Shown in pieces: positions 1-8,493 of a stretch of DNA of 11,777 nt. Made by a program: the position numbers and the translations under genes. The stretch lies in the NCBI GenBank assembly GCA_039916225.1, contig JBDSLU010000252.1, forward strand, positions 1 to 11,777, written 5' to 3'. The stretch's first letter is position 1. Each line of letters starts with the position of its first letter. Source of the DNA: JBDSLU01 sp039916225. GTDB lineage: Bacteria; Acidobacteriota; Vicinamibacteria; Vicinamibacterales; Vicinamibacteraceae. Under the pieces are notes generated by a model, which saw only the letters and a list, made by a program, of their open reading frames with translations, was not told the DNA's origin and ran no database searches.

Positions 1-363
1 GGCGAGGCGCCCGACGGCTTGCCAGAACGGCACCGGCCAGTACTCGAGCACGAAGATCAGCACGGTCACGACCAGCATCCACGTCTGGCGCCCCCACAGC
101 TGGCGGACCACCTGCCACGTGGGCACCAGCGCGTCGGCGTGAGCCGCGGTTACGAGCCAGGCGGCGAACAGCAGCGCGTGGGCCGCGACATAGACCGCGG
201 CGATGGACCACGCCAACGCCGGAATCGACGTCGCCGCCGGCAGCAGCTCGTACGGCGCCGCACAGGCGCGCTCGGCGTCGAGGCGCAGGACCAGAATTGC
301 GAACGGCGGCATGATCAGCCACCACGCCCAGGTCAGCGCCGTACGCAACGCTGGCGGCCTCAA
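1..363 (-). CDS. Polytopic membrane protein, N-terminal part (runs off left edge)
   Basis: This is the 5' part of a gene cut by the left edge; 121 residues are visible. I choose the TTG at 361-363. It overlaps the stop of the upstream glycosyltransferase gene as TTGA and has a GAAGG Shine-Dalgarno sequence 7 nt upstream. The ATG at 310-312 would cut into the first hydrophobic helix (TWAWWLIMPPFAILVL, about residues 11-26). Two further membrane segments are visible at about 48-73 and 93-114. The protein is rich in Trp, Ala and Leu. I do not recognise the family; the context (same operon as a GT-C glycosyltransferase) is compatible with another envelope-glycan or lipid-linked-sugar membrane protein, which is inference only. 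The overlap implies translational coupling to the preceding gene. Confidence 0.7.
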   Translation of the reverse strand, partial: MRPPALRTALTWAWWLIMPPFAILVLRLDAERACAAPYELLPAATSIPALAWSIAAVYVAAHALLFAAWLVTAAHADALVPTWQVVRQLWGRQTWMLVVTVLIFVLEYWPVPFWQAVGRLA

Positions 364-1961
364 GGTACTGCCTTCGCGCGGCAGCGCCAGACGTCGAAGT
401 AGGCGGTGTGCCCATCCGCGACGTAGGCCTTGTGAAACGCCGCACGAAGGGCGTCCGGGAAGATGGGCGCGAGGGCGACGGCCGGATAGCGGCTCGGCCC
501 GACGAACGGCTCGGTCCCCCGCGGCACCAGCCAGACGTCCGCGCGACATTGCCGGATCGCGTCGACGGTCGCCTCGGGCAGAGCCAGGCGCGACTGCTGG
601 TGCTCCTGCACCGCCGGCGCGTCGATCAGGTAGAGACCACTGCGGAACGTCAGCAACGGACGTGCGTAGGTGGGGCGGTCGTAGCCGTTGTAGGCCATCT
701 GCGCCACGACGCGTGGATGGGCCTCGAGGTAGCTCGCGATGTCGCCGGCTTCGTCGCGGCTGCGTGCCTCCTGCATGACCCGCACGAAGGACACGTGCCA
801 CGCAATCGCGATGATCGCCGCGGCGAGAACCCAGGCCAGCGCAACCGGGGCGGCCGTCGGGTCGCCGCCGATCAGGCGTCGTTCGCCGAGGATGCGGGCG
901 GCGGCGTAGGCGACGAGCGGGACGAACGGCAGCAGGTGATACGGACCGGCGCCCGGCTTGGACGCCGCGACGGCCACCGCCGCCATGCCGGCGACCAGCA
1001 GGGCCATGCCGGCGATCCAGGTCCGGTCGCGCGGCCGGGCGTCGGCCGGCACGCCGAACCACAGGACGGCGATCGGCAGCAGCAGGAAGGCGATCCACTC
1101 GATGTTCTGCCGCAGAATCGCCAGCATCAGCCCGTTGGCCGCCGAGAGCCGGACCCAGGCGACGTAGGCGGCGAGCGAGACGTTCGGCAGTGCGAAGGGC
1201 GCAGCGGCGGTGACAGCCGCGACCGCGAGGGCGACCAGCGCGAGCGTCGGACGAGCGCCGAAAGCCAGGATCGCGATCAGCGGCGCCGCGTAGACCGGAC
1301 CCGTGAACTTCAGGTTGGCTAGTAAACCGACGACGAGACCGACGCCGATGGACGCGGCGAGGCCGCGGGCCCGCACCGCGACGAGCAGCCCCAGCGCAAC
1401 ACCGGCGACCAGCAGCGCATCGGGCCGCGCCCAGAACGTGTAGTTGCGGAACGCGAGGTAGACGAGCGCGCAGCCGCCGGTGAGGGCGAGCGCGCGATGT
1501 CGAGTGGTGACGGCGGTGAGCGCCAGTCCCGTGGCGCCGAGGCCGATCAGCCCGGCGGCAGCGCCGAGCCATTTCGACGGTTCGATGCCGGCGCCGAACA
1601 GGCGCTGGACGAGGCCGTGCGCAAGGAACGCCAGCGGCCCGTAGATGTGCGCGTAGCGCTCGGCCGACGCCGGGTCGTGGTAGAGCGGCTGGCCCTGCGT
1701 GGACAGCCAACCGACGATCGTCATCGTCGGCTCGGCGGCGTCGAAGTAGTGCGTGTCGCTGGCGTACCAGACGACGCTGGTGACGTAGGCGGCAATCGCG
1801 GCCGCACCGATGGTCGCGATCACGATGCCGATGCGGGGCGGCAGCTCACGGCCTGCTGGGCGCCGTCCGCCGAGGAGGACGAGCACGATCGCGATGGCCA
1901 GCGTGATGAGCAGCGGACGCCCGGCGGCGTGGATCCGGAACGATTCCAGGAGATCGAGCAT
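360..1961 (-). CDS. GT-C-type membrane glycosyltransferase (GT39/ArnT/PMT-like)
   Basis: This 533-residue protein probably transfers sugar from a polyprenyl-phosphate donor on the periplasmic face of the inner membrane. It has many hydrophobic segments (roughly 17-32, 43-66, 132-152, 157-172, 181-198, 203-216, 222-256, 286-303, 314-334, 341-357, 371-391), and about residues 395-533 form a soluble C-terminal domain. After the first helices, the loop at 68-110 carries acidic residues (YFDAAEP, D74 and E77) and a YGPL motif (107-110), resembling the first extracytoplasmic loop of GT39-like enzymes, where the catalytic Asp lies. A lone aromatic/Pro-rich YHLLPF at 341-346 is also typical. The start is the ATG at 1961. 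There is no good Shine-Dalgarno sequence, and a perfect hairpin ends 3 nt before the ATG. The gene follows the sigma-54 activator by 36 nt and probably shares its transcript. Acceptor and donor cannot be deduced. Confidence 0.75.
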   Translation of the reverse strand: MLDLLESFRIHAAGRPLLITLAIAIVLVLLGGRRPAGRELPPRIGIVIATIGAAAIAAYVTSVVWYASDTHYFDAAEPTMTIVGWLSTQGQPLYHDPASAERYAHIYGPLAFLAHGLVQRLFGAGIEPSKWLGAAAGLIGLGATGLALTAVTTRHRALALTGGCALVYLAFRNYTFWARPDALLVAGVALGLLVAVRARGLAASIGVGLVVGLLANLKFTGPVYAAPLIAILAFGARPTLALVALAVAAVTAAAPFALPNVSLAAYVAWVRLSAANGLMLAILRQNIEWIAFLLLPIAVLWFGVPADARPRDRTWIAGMALLVAGMAAVAVAASKPGAGPYHLLPFVPLVAYAAARILGERRLIGGDPTAAPVALAWVLAAAIIAIAWHVSFVRVMQEARSRDEAGDIASYLEAHPRVVAQMAYNGYDRPTYARPLLTFRSGLYLIDAPAVQEHQQSRLALPEATVDAIRQCRADVWLVPRGTEPFVGPSRYPAVALAPIFPDALRAAFHKAYVADGHTAYFDVWRCRAKAVP

Positions 1962-1964
1962 CGT

Positions 1965-1984
1965 GCGGCCGCACCGGCGGCCGC
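1965..1984 (-). promoter_or_regulatory. Perfect GC hairpin abutting the glycosyltransferase start codon
   Basis: Two copies of GCGGCCGC (itself palindromic, a NotI site) at 1965-1972 and 1977-1984 flank a 4-nt centre, so the mRNA can form an 8-bp all-GC stem with loop CGGU. It occupies the position where the Shine-Dalgarno sequence of the gene starting at 1961 should be, leaving 3 nt before the AUG. It would be expected to hinder ribosome access unless melted by ribosomes ending at the upstream stop (1998-2000). There is no U tract, so it is not a standard intrinsic terminator. The structure is seen in the sequence; the function is inferred. Confidence 0.5.
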
Positions 1985-1997
1985 GGCGAGTCTACAG

Positions 1998-3557
<1,560 letters not shown>

Positions 3558-3582
3558 GTTGGACACAAAAAGGTCGAAGCCG

Positions 3583-3611
3583 ATTATGGCTGCGACAAGA
3601 TTGTTGGTCAA
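3583..3611 (-). promoter_or_regulatory. Sigma-70-type promoter for the activator operon
   Basis: On the minus strand there is a -35 TTGACC (3606-3611), a 17-nt spacer and a -10 CATAAT (3583-3588). Each hexamer matches the consensus at five of six positions, and the spacing is optimal. Transcription would start about 7 nt beyond the -10, giving a leader of about 18 nt before the ATG at 3557. The stretch is clearly more AT-rich than its surroundings. It indicates that the activator, glycosyltransferase and following membrane protein form a transcription unit separate from the epimerase gene upstream. Confidence 0.65.
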
Positions 3612-3614
3612 CAA
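3601..3614. promoter_or_regulatory. Candidate operator overlapping the -35 element
   Basis: TTGTTG and CAACAA form perfect 6-bp inverted half-sites separated by 2 bp. The 14-bp palindrome covers the whole -35 hexamer (3606-3611) of the activator promoter. This is the usual position for a repressor-binding site. The regulator is unknown; no obvious DNA-binding repressor is encoded in the window, and the site does not match the TGT-N10-ACA sites of NifA proteins. Confidence 0.45.
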
Positions 3615-3685
3615 GCGCCGGCGAGATGGCCGCGTTGCCTGTGGCGCATGGCTGATTCACCGACGCGCGAGCCGTCGCCGCCGGG

Positions 3686-4345
3686 CTACAGCGAGGCGCG
3701 CCGGATGTCCGGCACGGTGAGGATGCGCGACGTCTTCGGCGGCGCGGCGACGACCAATGCCAGCGCCGCGACCATCTGATCGATGGTGACGAGCCCGAGG
3801 CGGAGCGCCGCCGCGCGGGACGAGGCCCGCCGCTCGGCGATCCAGTAGAACGGCGTGAGGACGATCGGCCAGCGGTGACCGGGGCCGAGGACGTACCACG
3901 GGCGGAGCACGCTCGAGGTGAGTCCGGACTGGGCGAGGTGCCCTTCGGCGATGGCCCGCGACAGCTGGTAGGCCTTCATGATCGGCGCCGGCTGGGCAAC
4001 GCTGACGTAGACGAAGTGGTCGACCTGACGCGCCGTCGCCGCGTCGATCGAGGCCTTTGCCGAGACGAGGTCGATGTCGTAGAACTGCTGCGCCTTTCGC
4101 GGCAACGGGTGCCGCACGCCGAGCAGCTGCACGAACGCCGACTCGGGCTCGATGTCCTGTTCGAAGGTGGCGCGGTCGAGCGGGTTGCCGACGACCACCT
4201 CGCAGCCGGGCGGCACCTTGCGCTCCGAGCCGGGCCGGACGAGCGCGCGCACCGAGCAACCCTGCCGCTGCAGCACCGGGATCAGCCGGCGGCCGATGTA
4301 GCCGGTGCCGCCGGTGATGAAGACTCGAGTGAGGGGTCCGATCAC
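3686..4345 (-). CDS. NAD(P)-binding epimerase-like / atypical SDR protein
   Basis: This 219-residue protein has an N-terminal Rossmann fold: beta strand RVFITGG followed by the dinucleotide-binding motif TGGTGYIG (11-18). It belongs to the NAD-dependent epimerase/NmrA-like atypical SDRs, which bind NAD(P) and act on sugars or as redox sensors. The strand-6 region (HFVYVSVAQPA, 110-120) and the segment AYQLSRAIAEGHL (125-137) follow the family layout, but the catalytic YxxxK is here YQLSR (Y126, R130), as in many atypical members whose catalysis is uncertain. It is short for a sugar epimerase (usually about 300 residues), so a full substrate domain is lacking. It starts with GTG, overlapping the TGA of the VWA gene as GTGA (4342-4345), so it is translationally coupled. 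Downstream (3558-3685) come a gap and a new promoter. I see no clear terminator. Confidence 0.8.
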   Translation of the reverse strand: MIGPLTRVFITGGTGYIGRRLIPVLQRQGCSVRALVRPGSERKVPPGCEVVVGNPLDRATFEQDIEPESAFVQLLGVRHPLPRKAQQFYDIDLVSAKASIDAATARQVDHFVYVSVAQPAPIMKAYQLSRAIAEGHLAQSGLTSSVLRPWYVLGPGHRWPIVLTPFYWIAERRASSRAAALRLGLVTIDQMVAALALVVAAPPKTSRILTVPDIRRASL

Positions 4346-5187
4346 GGCGTGCGCGGCTTTTCGAGCGTCACGCGCGGGGCCTCGACGAGGATGCGATCGC
4401 TGAGCAGCTCGTCGAACGTCGAGGCCAGTTCGGCGCCGCTTTTCGCCGAGAGCAGCAGGGCGCCGGCGTTCTTGACCTGGGCAAACGCCTCGGCGTCGAC
4501 GTCGAAGGCGATGAAGTAGAGCGACGCCTTGGTCTCCTCGGGCTGCTTCTCGAGGATGGAGGTGACCAGGGCCGGATCGGCGCCATCGGTGTTCTCGCCG
4601 TCGGTGACGACGATGAGGTGCCGCCGCTTCAGGCCGCTGCGATCGAGCGCGAGACGAGCTTCGACCATCGCGTCCCCAATCGGCGTGCCGCCGCCCGACT
4701 TCATGCCGCGGATGGCGTCGCCCGAGGTGAGCGGATTCGGCGCGGCCAGCGGCACCACCAGGCGCGCCGGCGGCTGGCCGGCGCGGGCGCTGAACTCGTG
4801 GACGCCGACCAGCACCGGCATGTCGGCGTGTGCCGCCGCGTAGCGGGCGAAGGCCCCGACCAGGTCGAGGGCCGCGGCCTGCGCCGCTTCGAGCTTGCGG
4901 CGGCGCTCGCCCTTGATGCGATCGTGCATGCTGCCCGACACGTCGACCAGCACCACCGCGGCAAGGCCATCCTTCCAGACGGTGTTGGCCGGCGGCGTCA
5001 GCCGCGTCCGAAGACGTGCGGTGAGTTCGCGCGCTTCGCGGTCGGCGGTCGACTCCTCGGGCGCCGACGTCGACGACGTCGAGGGGCTGTTCGAGCGCCG
5101 GCAGGCGTTCGAGCTGATGCTGACGACGATGAACAGGATCGCGCAGAGGATCGCCAGCTCGACGACCGTCGGCGACTTGCGGGCCAC
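4342..5187 (-). CDS. Membrane-anchored von Willebrand factor A (VWA) domain protein
   Basis: This 281-residue protein has one N-terminal membrane helix (about 8-26, VVELAILCAILFIVV), a Ser/Thr/Glu-rich spacer (32-55) and a VWA domain (about 74-265) probably facing the periplasm. The metal-ion-dependent adhesion site is intact: DVSGS (D82, S84, S86), the Thr of GGGTPIGDAM (T168) and TDGEN (D196). It should therefore bind Mg2+ and a protein partner. Cys29 is not in a convincing lipobox, so I read the N-terminus as a signal anchor. The start is GTG at 5187, immediately after the TAA of the amine oxidase gene (TAAGTG), implying translational coupling. The epimerase gene overlaps its end. No protease, integrin ligand or MoxR partner is adjacent; the nearest AAA+ ATPase is the one at 9341-11122. 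The specific role is unknown. Confidence 0.85.
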   Translation of the reverse strand: MARKSPTVVELAILCAILFIVVSISSNACRRSNSPSTSSTSAPEESTADREARELTARLRTRLTPPANTVWKDGLAAVVLVDVSGSMHDRIKGERRRKLEAAQAAALDLVGAFARYAAAHADMPVLVGVHEFSARAGQPPARLVVPLAAPNPLTSGDAIRGMKSGGGTPIGDAMVEARLALDRSGLKRRHLIVVTDGENTDGADPALVTSILEKQPEETKASLYFIAFDVDAEAFAQVKNAGALLLSAKSGAELASTFDELLSDRILVEAPRVTLEKPRTP

Positions 5188-6657
5188 TTACTTCGCCAGT
5201 CCGTCCCGCTGCGCCAACCGCTTGGCCAGCGACGCGCCCGAGTTGAGAGCGCCTTCCATGAAGCCGACGAAGGCGTAGGACGCGTGCTCGCCGGCGAAGT
5301 GGATGTGGTCGACGCCCTTGCGCAGCAGCGGACCGACCGTCGTCACCTGGCCTGGCGCCGGGAACGAATAGCCCGCTCGCGTCCAGGCGTCGGACGGCCA
5401 GTTCATGAAGCGATCGTTGACGAAGGCGGCGCCGATACCGGGGTACGACTTGCCCAGCTCGCGCAGGTAATTGGTGCGGCGCTGGGCCGGCGTCCACTCG
5501 CGCACGGTCTCTGCGGCGACGCCGCCCGAGAACGCGCACATCGAGACCGGCACGCCCTTCTGGCCATCGGTCTGGTGCCAGGTCCAGTTGATCGGACCGT
5601 CGCTCAGACTGTCGGGGGCGAGCTTGGCGCGCCGCCAGAAGGCGTTGCGCAGCGAGACCAGGTACTTGACGTTGCTGCCCATCTGCGGCGTCAGCGCCGC
5701 CGGCAGCGCCGGCTCGATCCCGATGCGGTTCCACGTCGACGGCGGGATCGCGAGGATCACGTCGTCGCCGCCGACCATCTCGCCCGAGGCGAGCGTGACG
5801 CGCACGCCCTGGCTGCCCTGATCGATGCGCTTGACGATCGTGCTGAGGCGGACGCGCTCCGGTCCGATCGCCGCGAGCAGCTTGGCCGCCAGCGTCTGGT
5901 TGCCCTGGGCGCAGCGAAAGACCTCGCTGTCGGTCCAGTACTTGGCGCCGCCGCCGCCCTGGACCATCGCCAGGTTGCCGAGATAGCTCTGCCACTCGCT
6001 GCGCACGCCGTTGTCGCCGCTCATCATCGCGTCGATGGCCTGCTTGCACAGCGGCGAGGCGTTCATCGAGGCGATCCACGACGCCAGCGTCCGCTGGTCG
6101 AGCGCCGCGGCGTTCGGCGTCAGCCACGCCTGGTTCGGATCGGCGACCTTGGCGGCGTCGGCGTTCATCTGGTTGACGGCCTCGTCCATCTCCTCCCAGA
6201 TCTTGCCGGCTTCCTCGCTCGACAGGGCCTTGCCGCCGAGCACCATCGGGAAGTCGAAGTCCTCTTCCTCGGTCACGTCGAGGAACGAGAGCTTGAAGCG
6301 ATCGGCGTAGGAGACCCAGGTCGGATGGTTCGAGCCGACCAGCTCACCGCCGCCTTCGACGTGCTTGCCGGGGACGAAGTCGCGGAAGGTGATGACGCGG
6401 CCGCCGACGCGATTGCGGGCCTCGAGGACCAGCACGTCGTAGCCGGCGGTCTTCAGCTCGAAGGCGGCGGCCAGGCCGGAGAAGCCGGCGCCGATGACGA
6501 TGATGCGCTTGCCGGGCTTGGCCTGCGCGAAGGCGCCGGACCCGCTGAGGAGCAGGCCGGCCGATGCGGCCAGCGTCGCCTGCAGCATCTCGCGGCGGGT
6601 CAGGCCATCCTTCGGCTTGCCGAAGCGGCGCTGGAGCTTGGTGTAGAAGAGTGGCAT
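5188..6657 (-). CDS. Tat-exported flavin amine oxidase family protein
   Basis: This 489-residue FAD enzyme is expected to oxidise an amine or amino acid to imine and H2O2. The N-terminus carries a twin-arginine signal (TRREML, R21-R22, then a hydrophobic run ATLAASAGLLLSG and AFAQA before about residue 46), so the folded flavoprotein should be exported. The FAD-binding Rossmann motif is IIVIGAGFSG (52-61), followed by VLEARNRVGGR (77-87), the hallmark of monoamine oxidase/L-amino-acid oxidase/phytoene desaturase relatives. Lys331 in NVKYL matches the conserved flavin-proximal lysine of MAO/LSD1-type enzymes, and the C-terminal FAD motif is IHFAGEHAS (452-460). Length is normal. The start is the ATG at 6657 with AAGGAG 9 nt upstream. 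Substrate cannot be assigned from sequence. It leads the block that continues with the VWA and epimerase genes and is preceded by a highly structured leader (6680-6770). Confidence 0.9.
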   Translation of the reverse strand: MPLFYTKLQRRFGKPKDGLTRREMLQATLAASAGLLLSGSGAFAQAKPGKRIIVIGAGFSGLAAAFELKTAGYDVLVLEARNRVGGRVITFRDFVPGKHVEGGGELVGSNHPTWVSYADRFKLSFLDVTEEEDFDFPMVLGGKALSSEEAGKIWEEMDEAVNQMNADAAKVADPNQAWLTPNAAALDQRTLASWIASMNASPLCKQAIDAMMSGDNGVRSEWQSYLGNLAMVQGGGGAKYWTDSEVFRCAQGNQTLAAKLLAAIGPERVRLSTIVKRIDQGSQGVRVTLASGEMVGGDDVILAIPPSTWNRIGIEPALPAALTPQMGSNVKYLVSLRNAFWRRAKLAPDSLSDGPINWTWHQTDGQKGVPVSMCAFSGGVAAETVREWTPAQRRTNYLRELGKSYPGIGAAFVNDRFMNWPSDAWTRAGYSFPAPGQVTTVGPLLRKGVDHIHFAGEHASYAFVGFMEGALNSGASLAKRLAQRDGLAK

Positions 6658-6679
6658 ACGGGCGTGCTCCTTATGTTTC

Positions 6680-6703
6680 CCGCCGGCCTCTCACGGCCGG
6701 CGG
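6680..6703 (-). promoter_or_regulatory. Hairpin in the amine oxidase 5' leader
   Basis: A perfect 9-bp inverted repeat (CCGCCGGCC at 6680-6688 and GGCCGGCGG at 6695-6703) with a 6-nt loop (GUGAGA in the mRNA) lies 22 nt upstream of the amine oxidase ATG, just before the AAGGAG Shine-Dalgarno sequence. No U tract follows on either strand. It could affect readthrough, mRNA processing or ribosome access. Its GGCCGGC sequence can also pair with arms of the neighbouring element at 6707-6770. Confidence 0.55.
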
Positions 6704-6706
6704 TGT

Positions 6707-6770
6707 CCACCACTTAGCGGGCCGGCTGCTACTCGCGGCGCTGAGCGCGCCGCGGCGCCGGCCCTGGTGG
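6707..6770 (-). promoter_or_regulatory. Nested three-helix RNA element after the SBP-OmpA gene
   Basis: Beginning 3 nt after the stop codon at 6774-6776, the transcript can fold into three stacked perfect helices. The outer one is CCACCA/UGGUGG (6765-6770 with 6707-6712), the middle one GGGCCGGC/GCCGGCCC (6757-6764 with 6719-6726), and the inner hairpin CGCGGCGC/GCGCCGCG (6747-6754 with 6734-6741) has loop GCUCA. The asymmetric internal loops are 6 nt (GCUAAG) and 2/7 nt (GC/AGUAGCA). That gives 22 base pairs in 64 nt. There is no U tract. It could be a 3'-end stabiliser, a processing site, a Rho-type pausing structure or an unrecognised cis-regulatory RNA. Confidence 0.5.
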
Positions 6771-6773
6771 CGG

Positions 6774-8456
6774 CTATTCGATCGTGAACCACTGCACTTC
6801 GACGCGCCGGTTCTCGTCGGAGTTCGGCGACACGGGCTCTTCCCAGCCGCGGCCCAGCACTTCGATACGAGTGGCGTCGACGCTCAGGCGGGTGATCAGC
6901 ATCTGCCGGATCTCGGCGGCGCGCTTCTTCGACAGCTCCATCGCCTTGAGGGCCTGGGTGCGAACGAAAGATTCGCCGCCGCGCTTGCGGAACTCCTCGA
7001 CCATGGCGTTGTCGACGTGGCCACGCAGCAGGATGGTCGAGCCCGGACTCACCACCAGCATCTTCTTGATCACGTCGAGGTTCGACAGGTTCGACTGCTG
7101 ATCGAGATCGAGCGTCGACGAGTTCGGCTCGAACAGGAAGCGGATGTCCTTCGACAGAAGCAGGTTGGTTTCGAGCGTGCCCGGGCCGCCCGTGCGGATC
7201 GGCGAGATCGCAACCTTCTGATCCTTGAACTGGCCGGTGGCCTCGATGGCCTTGAGCGCGGTCAGGCTGGCGAAGCGATCCGCGTCGGGCGGATCCTTGA
7301 CGAGGTCCGATCCGTAGGCGAGCACCGCCGACTGGTAGATGCCGCCGAAGCTGCCGGCGGCGTCGATCGCGCCGGAGAAGAACGCCAGGTTCTCGGGCAG
7401 GTTCGACAGGTGGACCTTGGCCAGCTCCTCGCGCGCGTCGTCACGCGTCCACTTGAAGGCCTTGGCGATGGTGTCGAGATGCGCGTCGCGGTTGTCGCGC
7501 ACCATCCGGTTGCCTTCGAGCACGCCCTGGACGAGGCCCTGGACGATCTTCGGGTTGGCCTCGGCGAAGCCGCGGTGCAGCACCATCACGTCGGCGACGA
7601 CGAGCAGGTTCTTGTTGGTGACGAGGACCTTGGCGGCGCCGCCGCTCTTCTCGACGACTTCGCTGACCGTCGGCTCCCACGTCATCGCGCCGGAGATCTT
7701 GTTGGCGCCCGACTTGATGTCGTGCAGGAACAGCTCGCCGGCCTGGCCGCCTTCCTCGGTGTAGACCAGGTTGATGCGGTCCGCGCTGAGCGTGGCGTCG
7801 ACGCTGTTGAGGACGTTGACCGACAGGCCGGCTTCCTGGGCGAGATAGCGCAGGAAGAAGTCGGCCTCGGTGAACTGCGAGGTGGCGACCAGCTTGCCCT
7901 TGAGGTCGTTGATCTTCTTGATGTCGGAGCGGACGATCAGCCCGTCGGCGCCGCGCGAGTAGCCGATCTGCACCGGTACCACCGCGTGGAACTGCCGGCC
8001 GTAGGCGGCCAGCACGTCGACGGTGGTCACCGAGCCGGCGATCTTGCCCTGGTTCAGGTCGCCCCAGCTCTCGTCCTCGCTCACCGTCAGCTTGACCTTG
8101 AAGCCGCCGTTCTTGAAGAACACCGAGTTCTCGGTCGGCTCGAGACCGCCGTTGGCGGCGATGAGCCCGGCATAGCCGGCGTACTCGCTGATCTCGATGG
8201 GGACGATGTTGTCCTTGAGCGTGAACGGCGCCGCCGGCGCCAGCCGCGGCACCTCGGCCTTGAAGTCGACGACCGCCGGCGCTTCACCGGCGTCGCCGCC
8301 GCTCTTGCCGCCGCTCGGCGTCGATCCGTTCCCGCCGCCCCCCGTGCCGGAGAAGCGGTTCATCACCATGTAGGCGCCGCCGCCGACCAGGCCGACGACC
8401 AGGATCAGCGAGACGAGCCGGCCGATTGGGGTGAGTTTCGAAGGCTGCTGTTCCAT
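6774..8456 (-). CDS. Membrane-anchored solute-binding protein fused to OmpA-like domain
   Basis: This 560-residue protein has four parts. A membrane anchor lies at about 13-32 (RLVSLILVVGLVGGGAYMVM), followed by a Gly/Ser-rich flexible linker (36-58). A periplasmic solute-binding fold of the NrtA/SsuA/NMT1-like type follows (about 78-400; YSRGADGLIVRSDI and DLKGKLVATS are typical). A C-terminal OmpA-like peptidoglycan-binding domain spans about 430-560, with GHVDN (Asp482), LSKKRA (Arg512; Asp and Arg are the pair known to bind diaminopimelate) and the NRRVEV ending (549-554). No ABC permease or ATPase is adjacent, so sensing or tethering seems likelier than transport. The start is the ATG at 8456 with AGGGA 9 nt upstream. 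An extension to 8582 would be read inside the pspA-like gene in another frame and is Arg-rich noise. It follows the PspA gene by 37 nt and is probably cotranscribed. The ligand is unknown. Confidence 0.87.
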   Translation of the reverse strand: MEQQPSKLTPIGRLVSLILVVGLVGGGAYMVMNRFSGTGGGGNGSTPSGGKSGGDAGEAPAVVDFKAEVPRLAPAAPFTLKDNIVPIEISEYAGYAGLIAANGGLEPTENSVFFKNGGFKVKLTVSEDESWGDLNQGKIAGSVTTVDVLAAYGRQFHAVVPVQIGYSRGADGLIVRSDIKKINDLKGKLVATSQFTEADFFLRYLAQEAGLSVNVLNSVDATLSADRINLVYTEEGGQAGELFLHDIKSGANKISGAMTWEPTVSEVVEKSGGAAKVLVTNKNLLVVADVMVLHRGFAEANPKIVQGLVQGVLEGNRMVRDNRDAHLDTIAKAFKWTRDDAREELAKVHLSNLPENLAFFSGAIDAAGSFGGIYQSAVLAYGSDLVKDPPDADRFASLTALKAIEATGQFKDQKVAISPIRTGGPGTLETNLLLSKDIRFLFEPNSSTLDLDQQSNLSNLDVIKKMLVVSPGSTILLRGHVDNAMVEEFRKRGGESFVRTQALKAMELSKKRAAEIRQMLITRLSVDATRIEVLGRGWEEPVSPNSDENRRVEVQWFTIE

Positions 8457-8493
8457 GGGCGCTATCCCTGACGAACCCGGTTGGAGGGCACGG

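Noticed and set aside
3558..3614. A 19-residue upstream extension of the sigma-54 activator from a TTG
   Set aside because: The TTG overlaps the promoter and palindrome, so the mRNA starting near 3570-3576 would not contain it.
3686..6127. An 813-codon minus-strand frame reading through the amine oxidase and VWA genes into the epimerase
   Set aside because: Only its last 219 codons make a recognisable protein. The rest is an off-frame reading of two genes with intact motifs in their own frames. The GTG at 4345 is the real start.
6680..6770. Intrinsic terminator between the SBP-OmpA and amine oxidase genes
   Set aside because: Strong stems but no U-rich tract on either strand, so I list them only as structured RNA.
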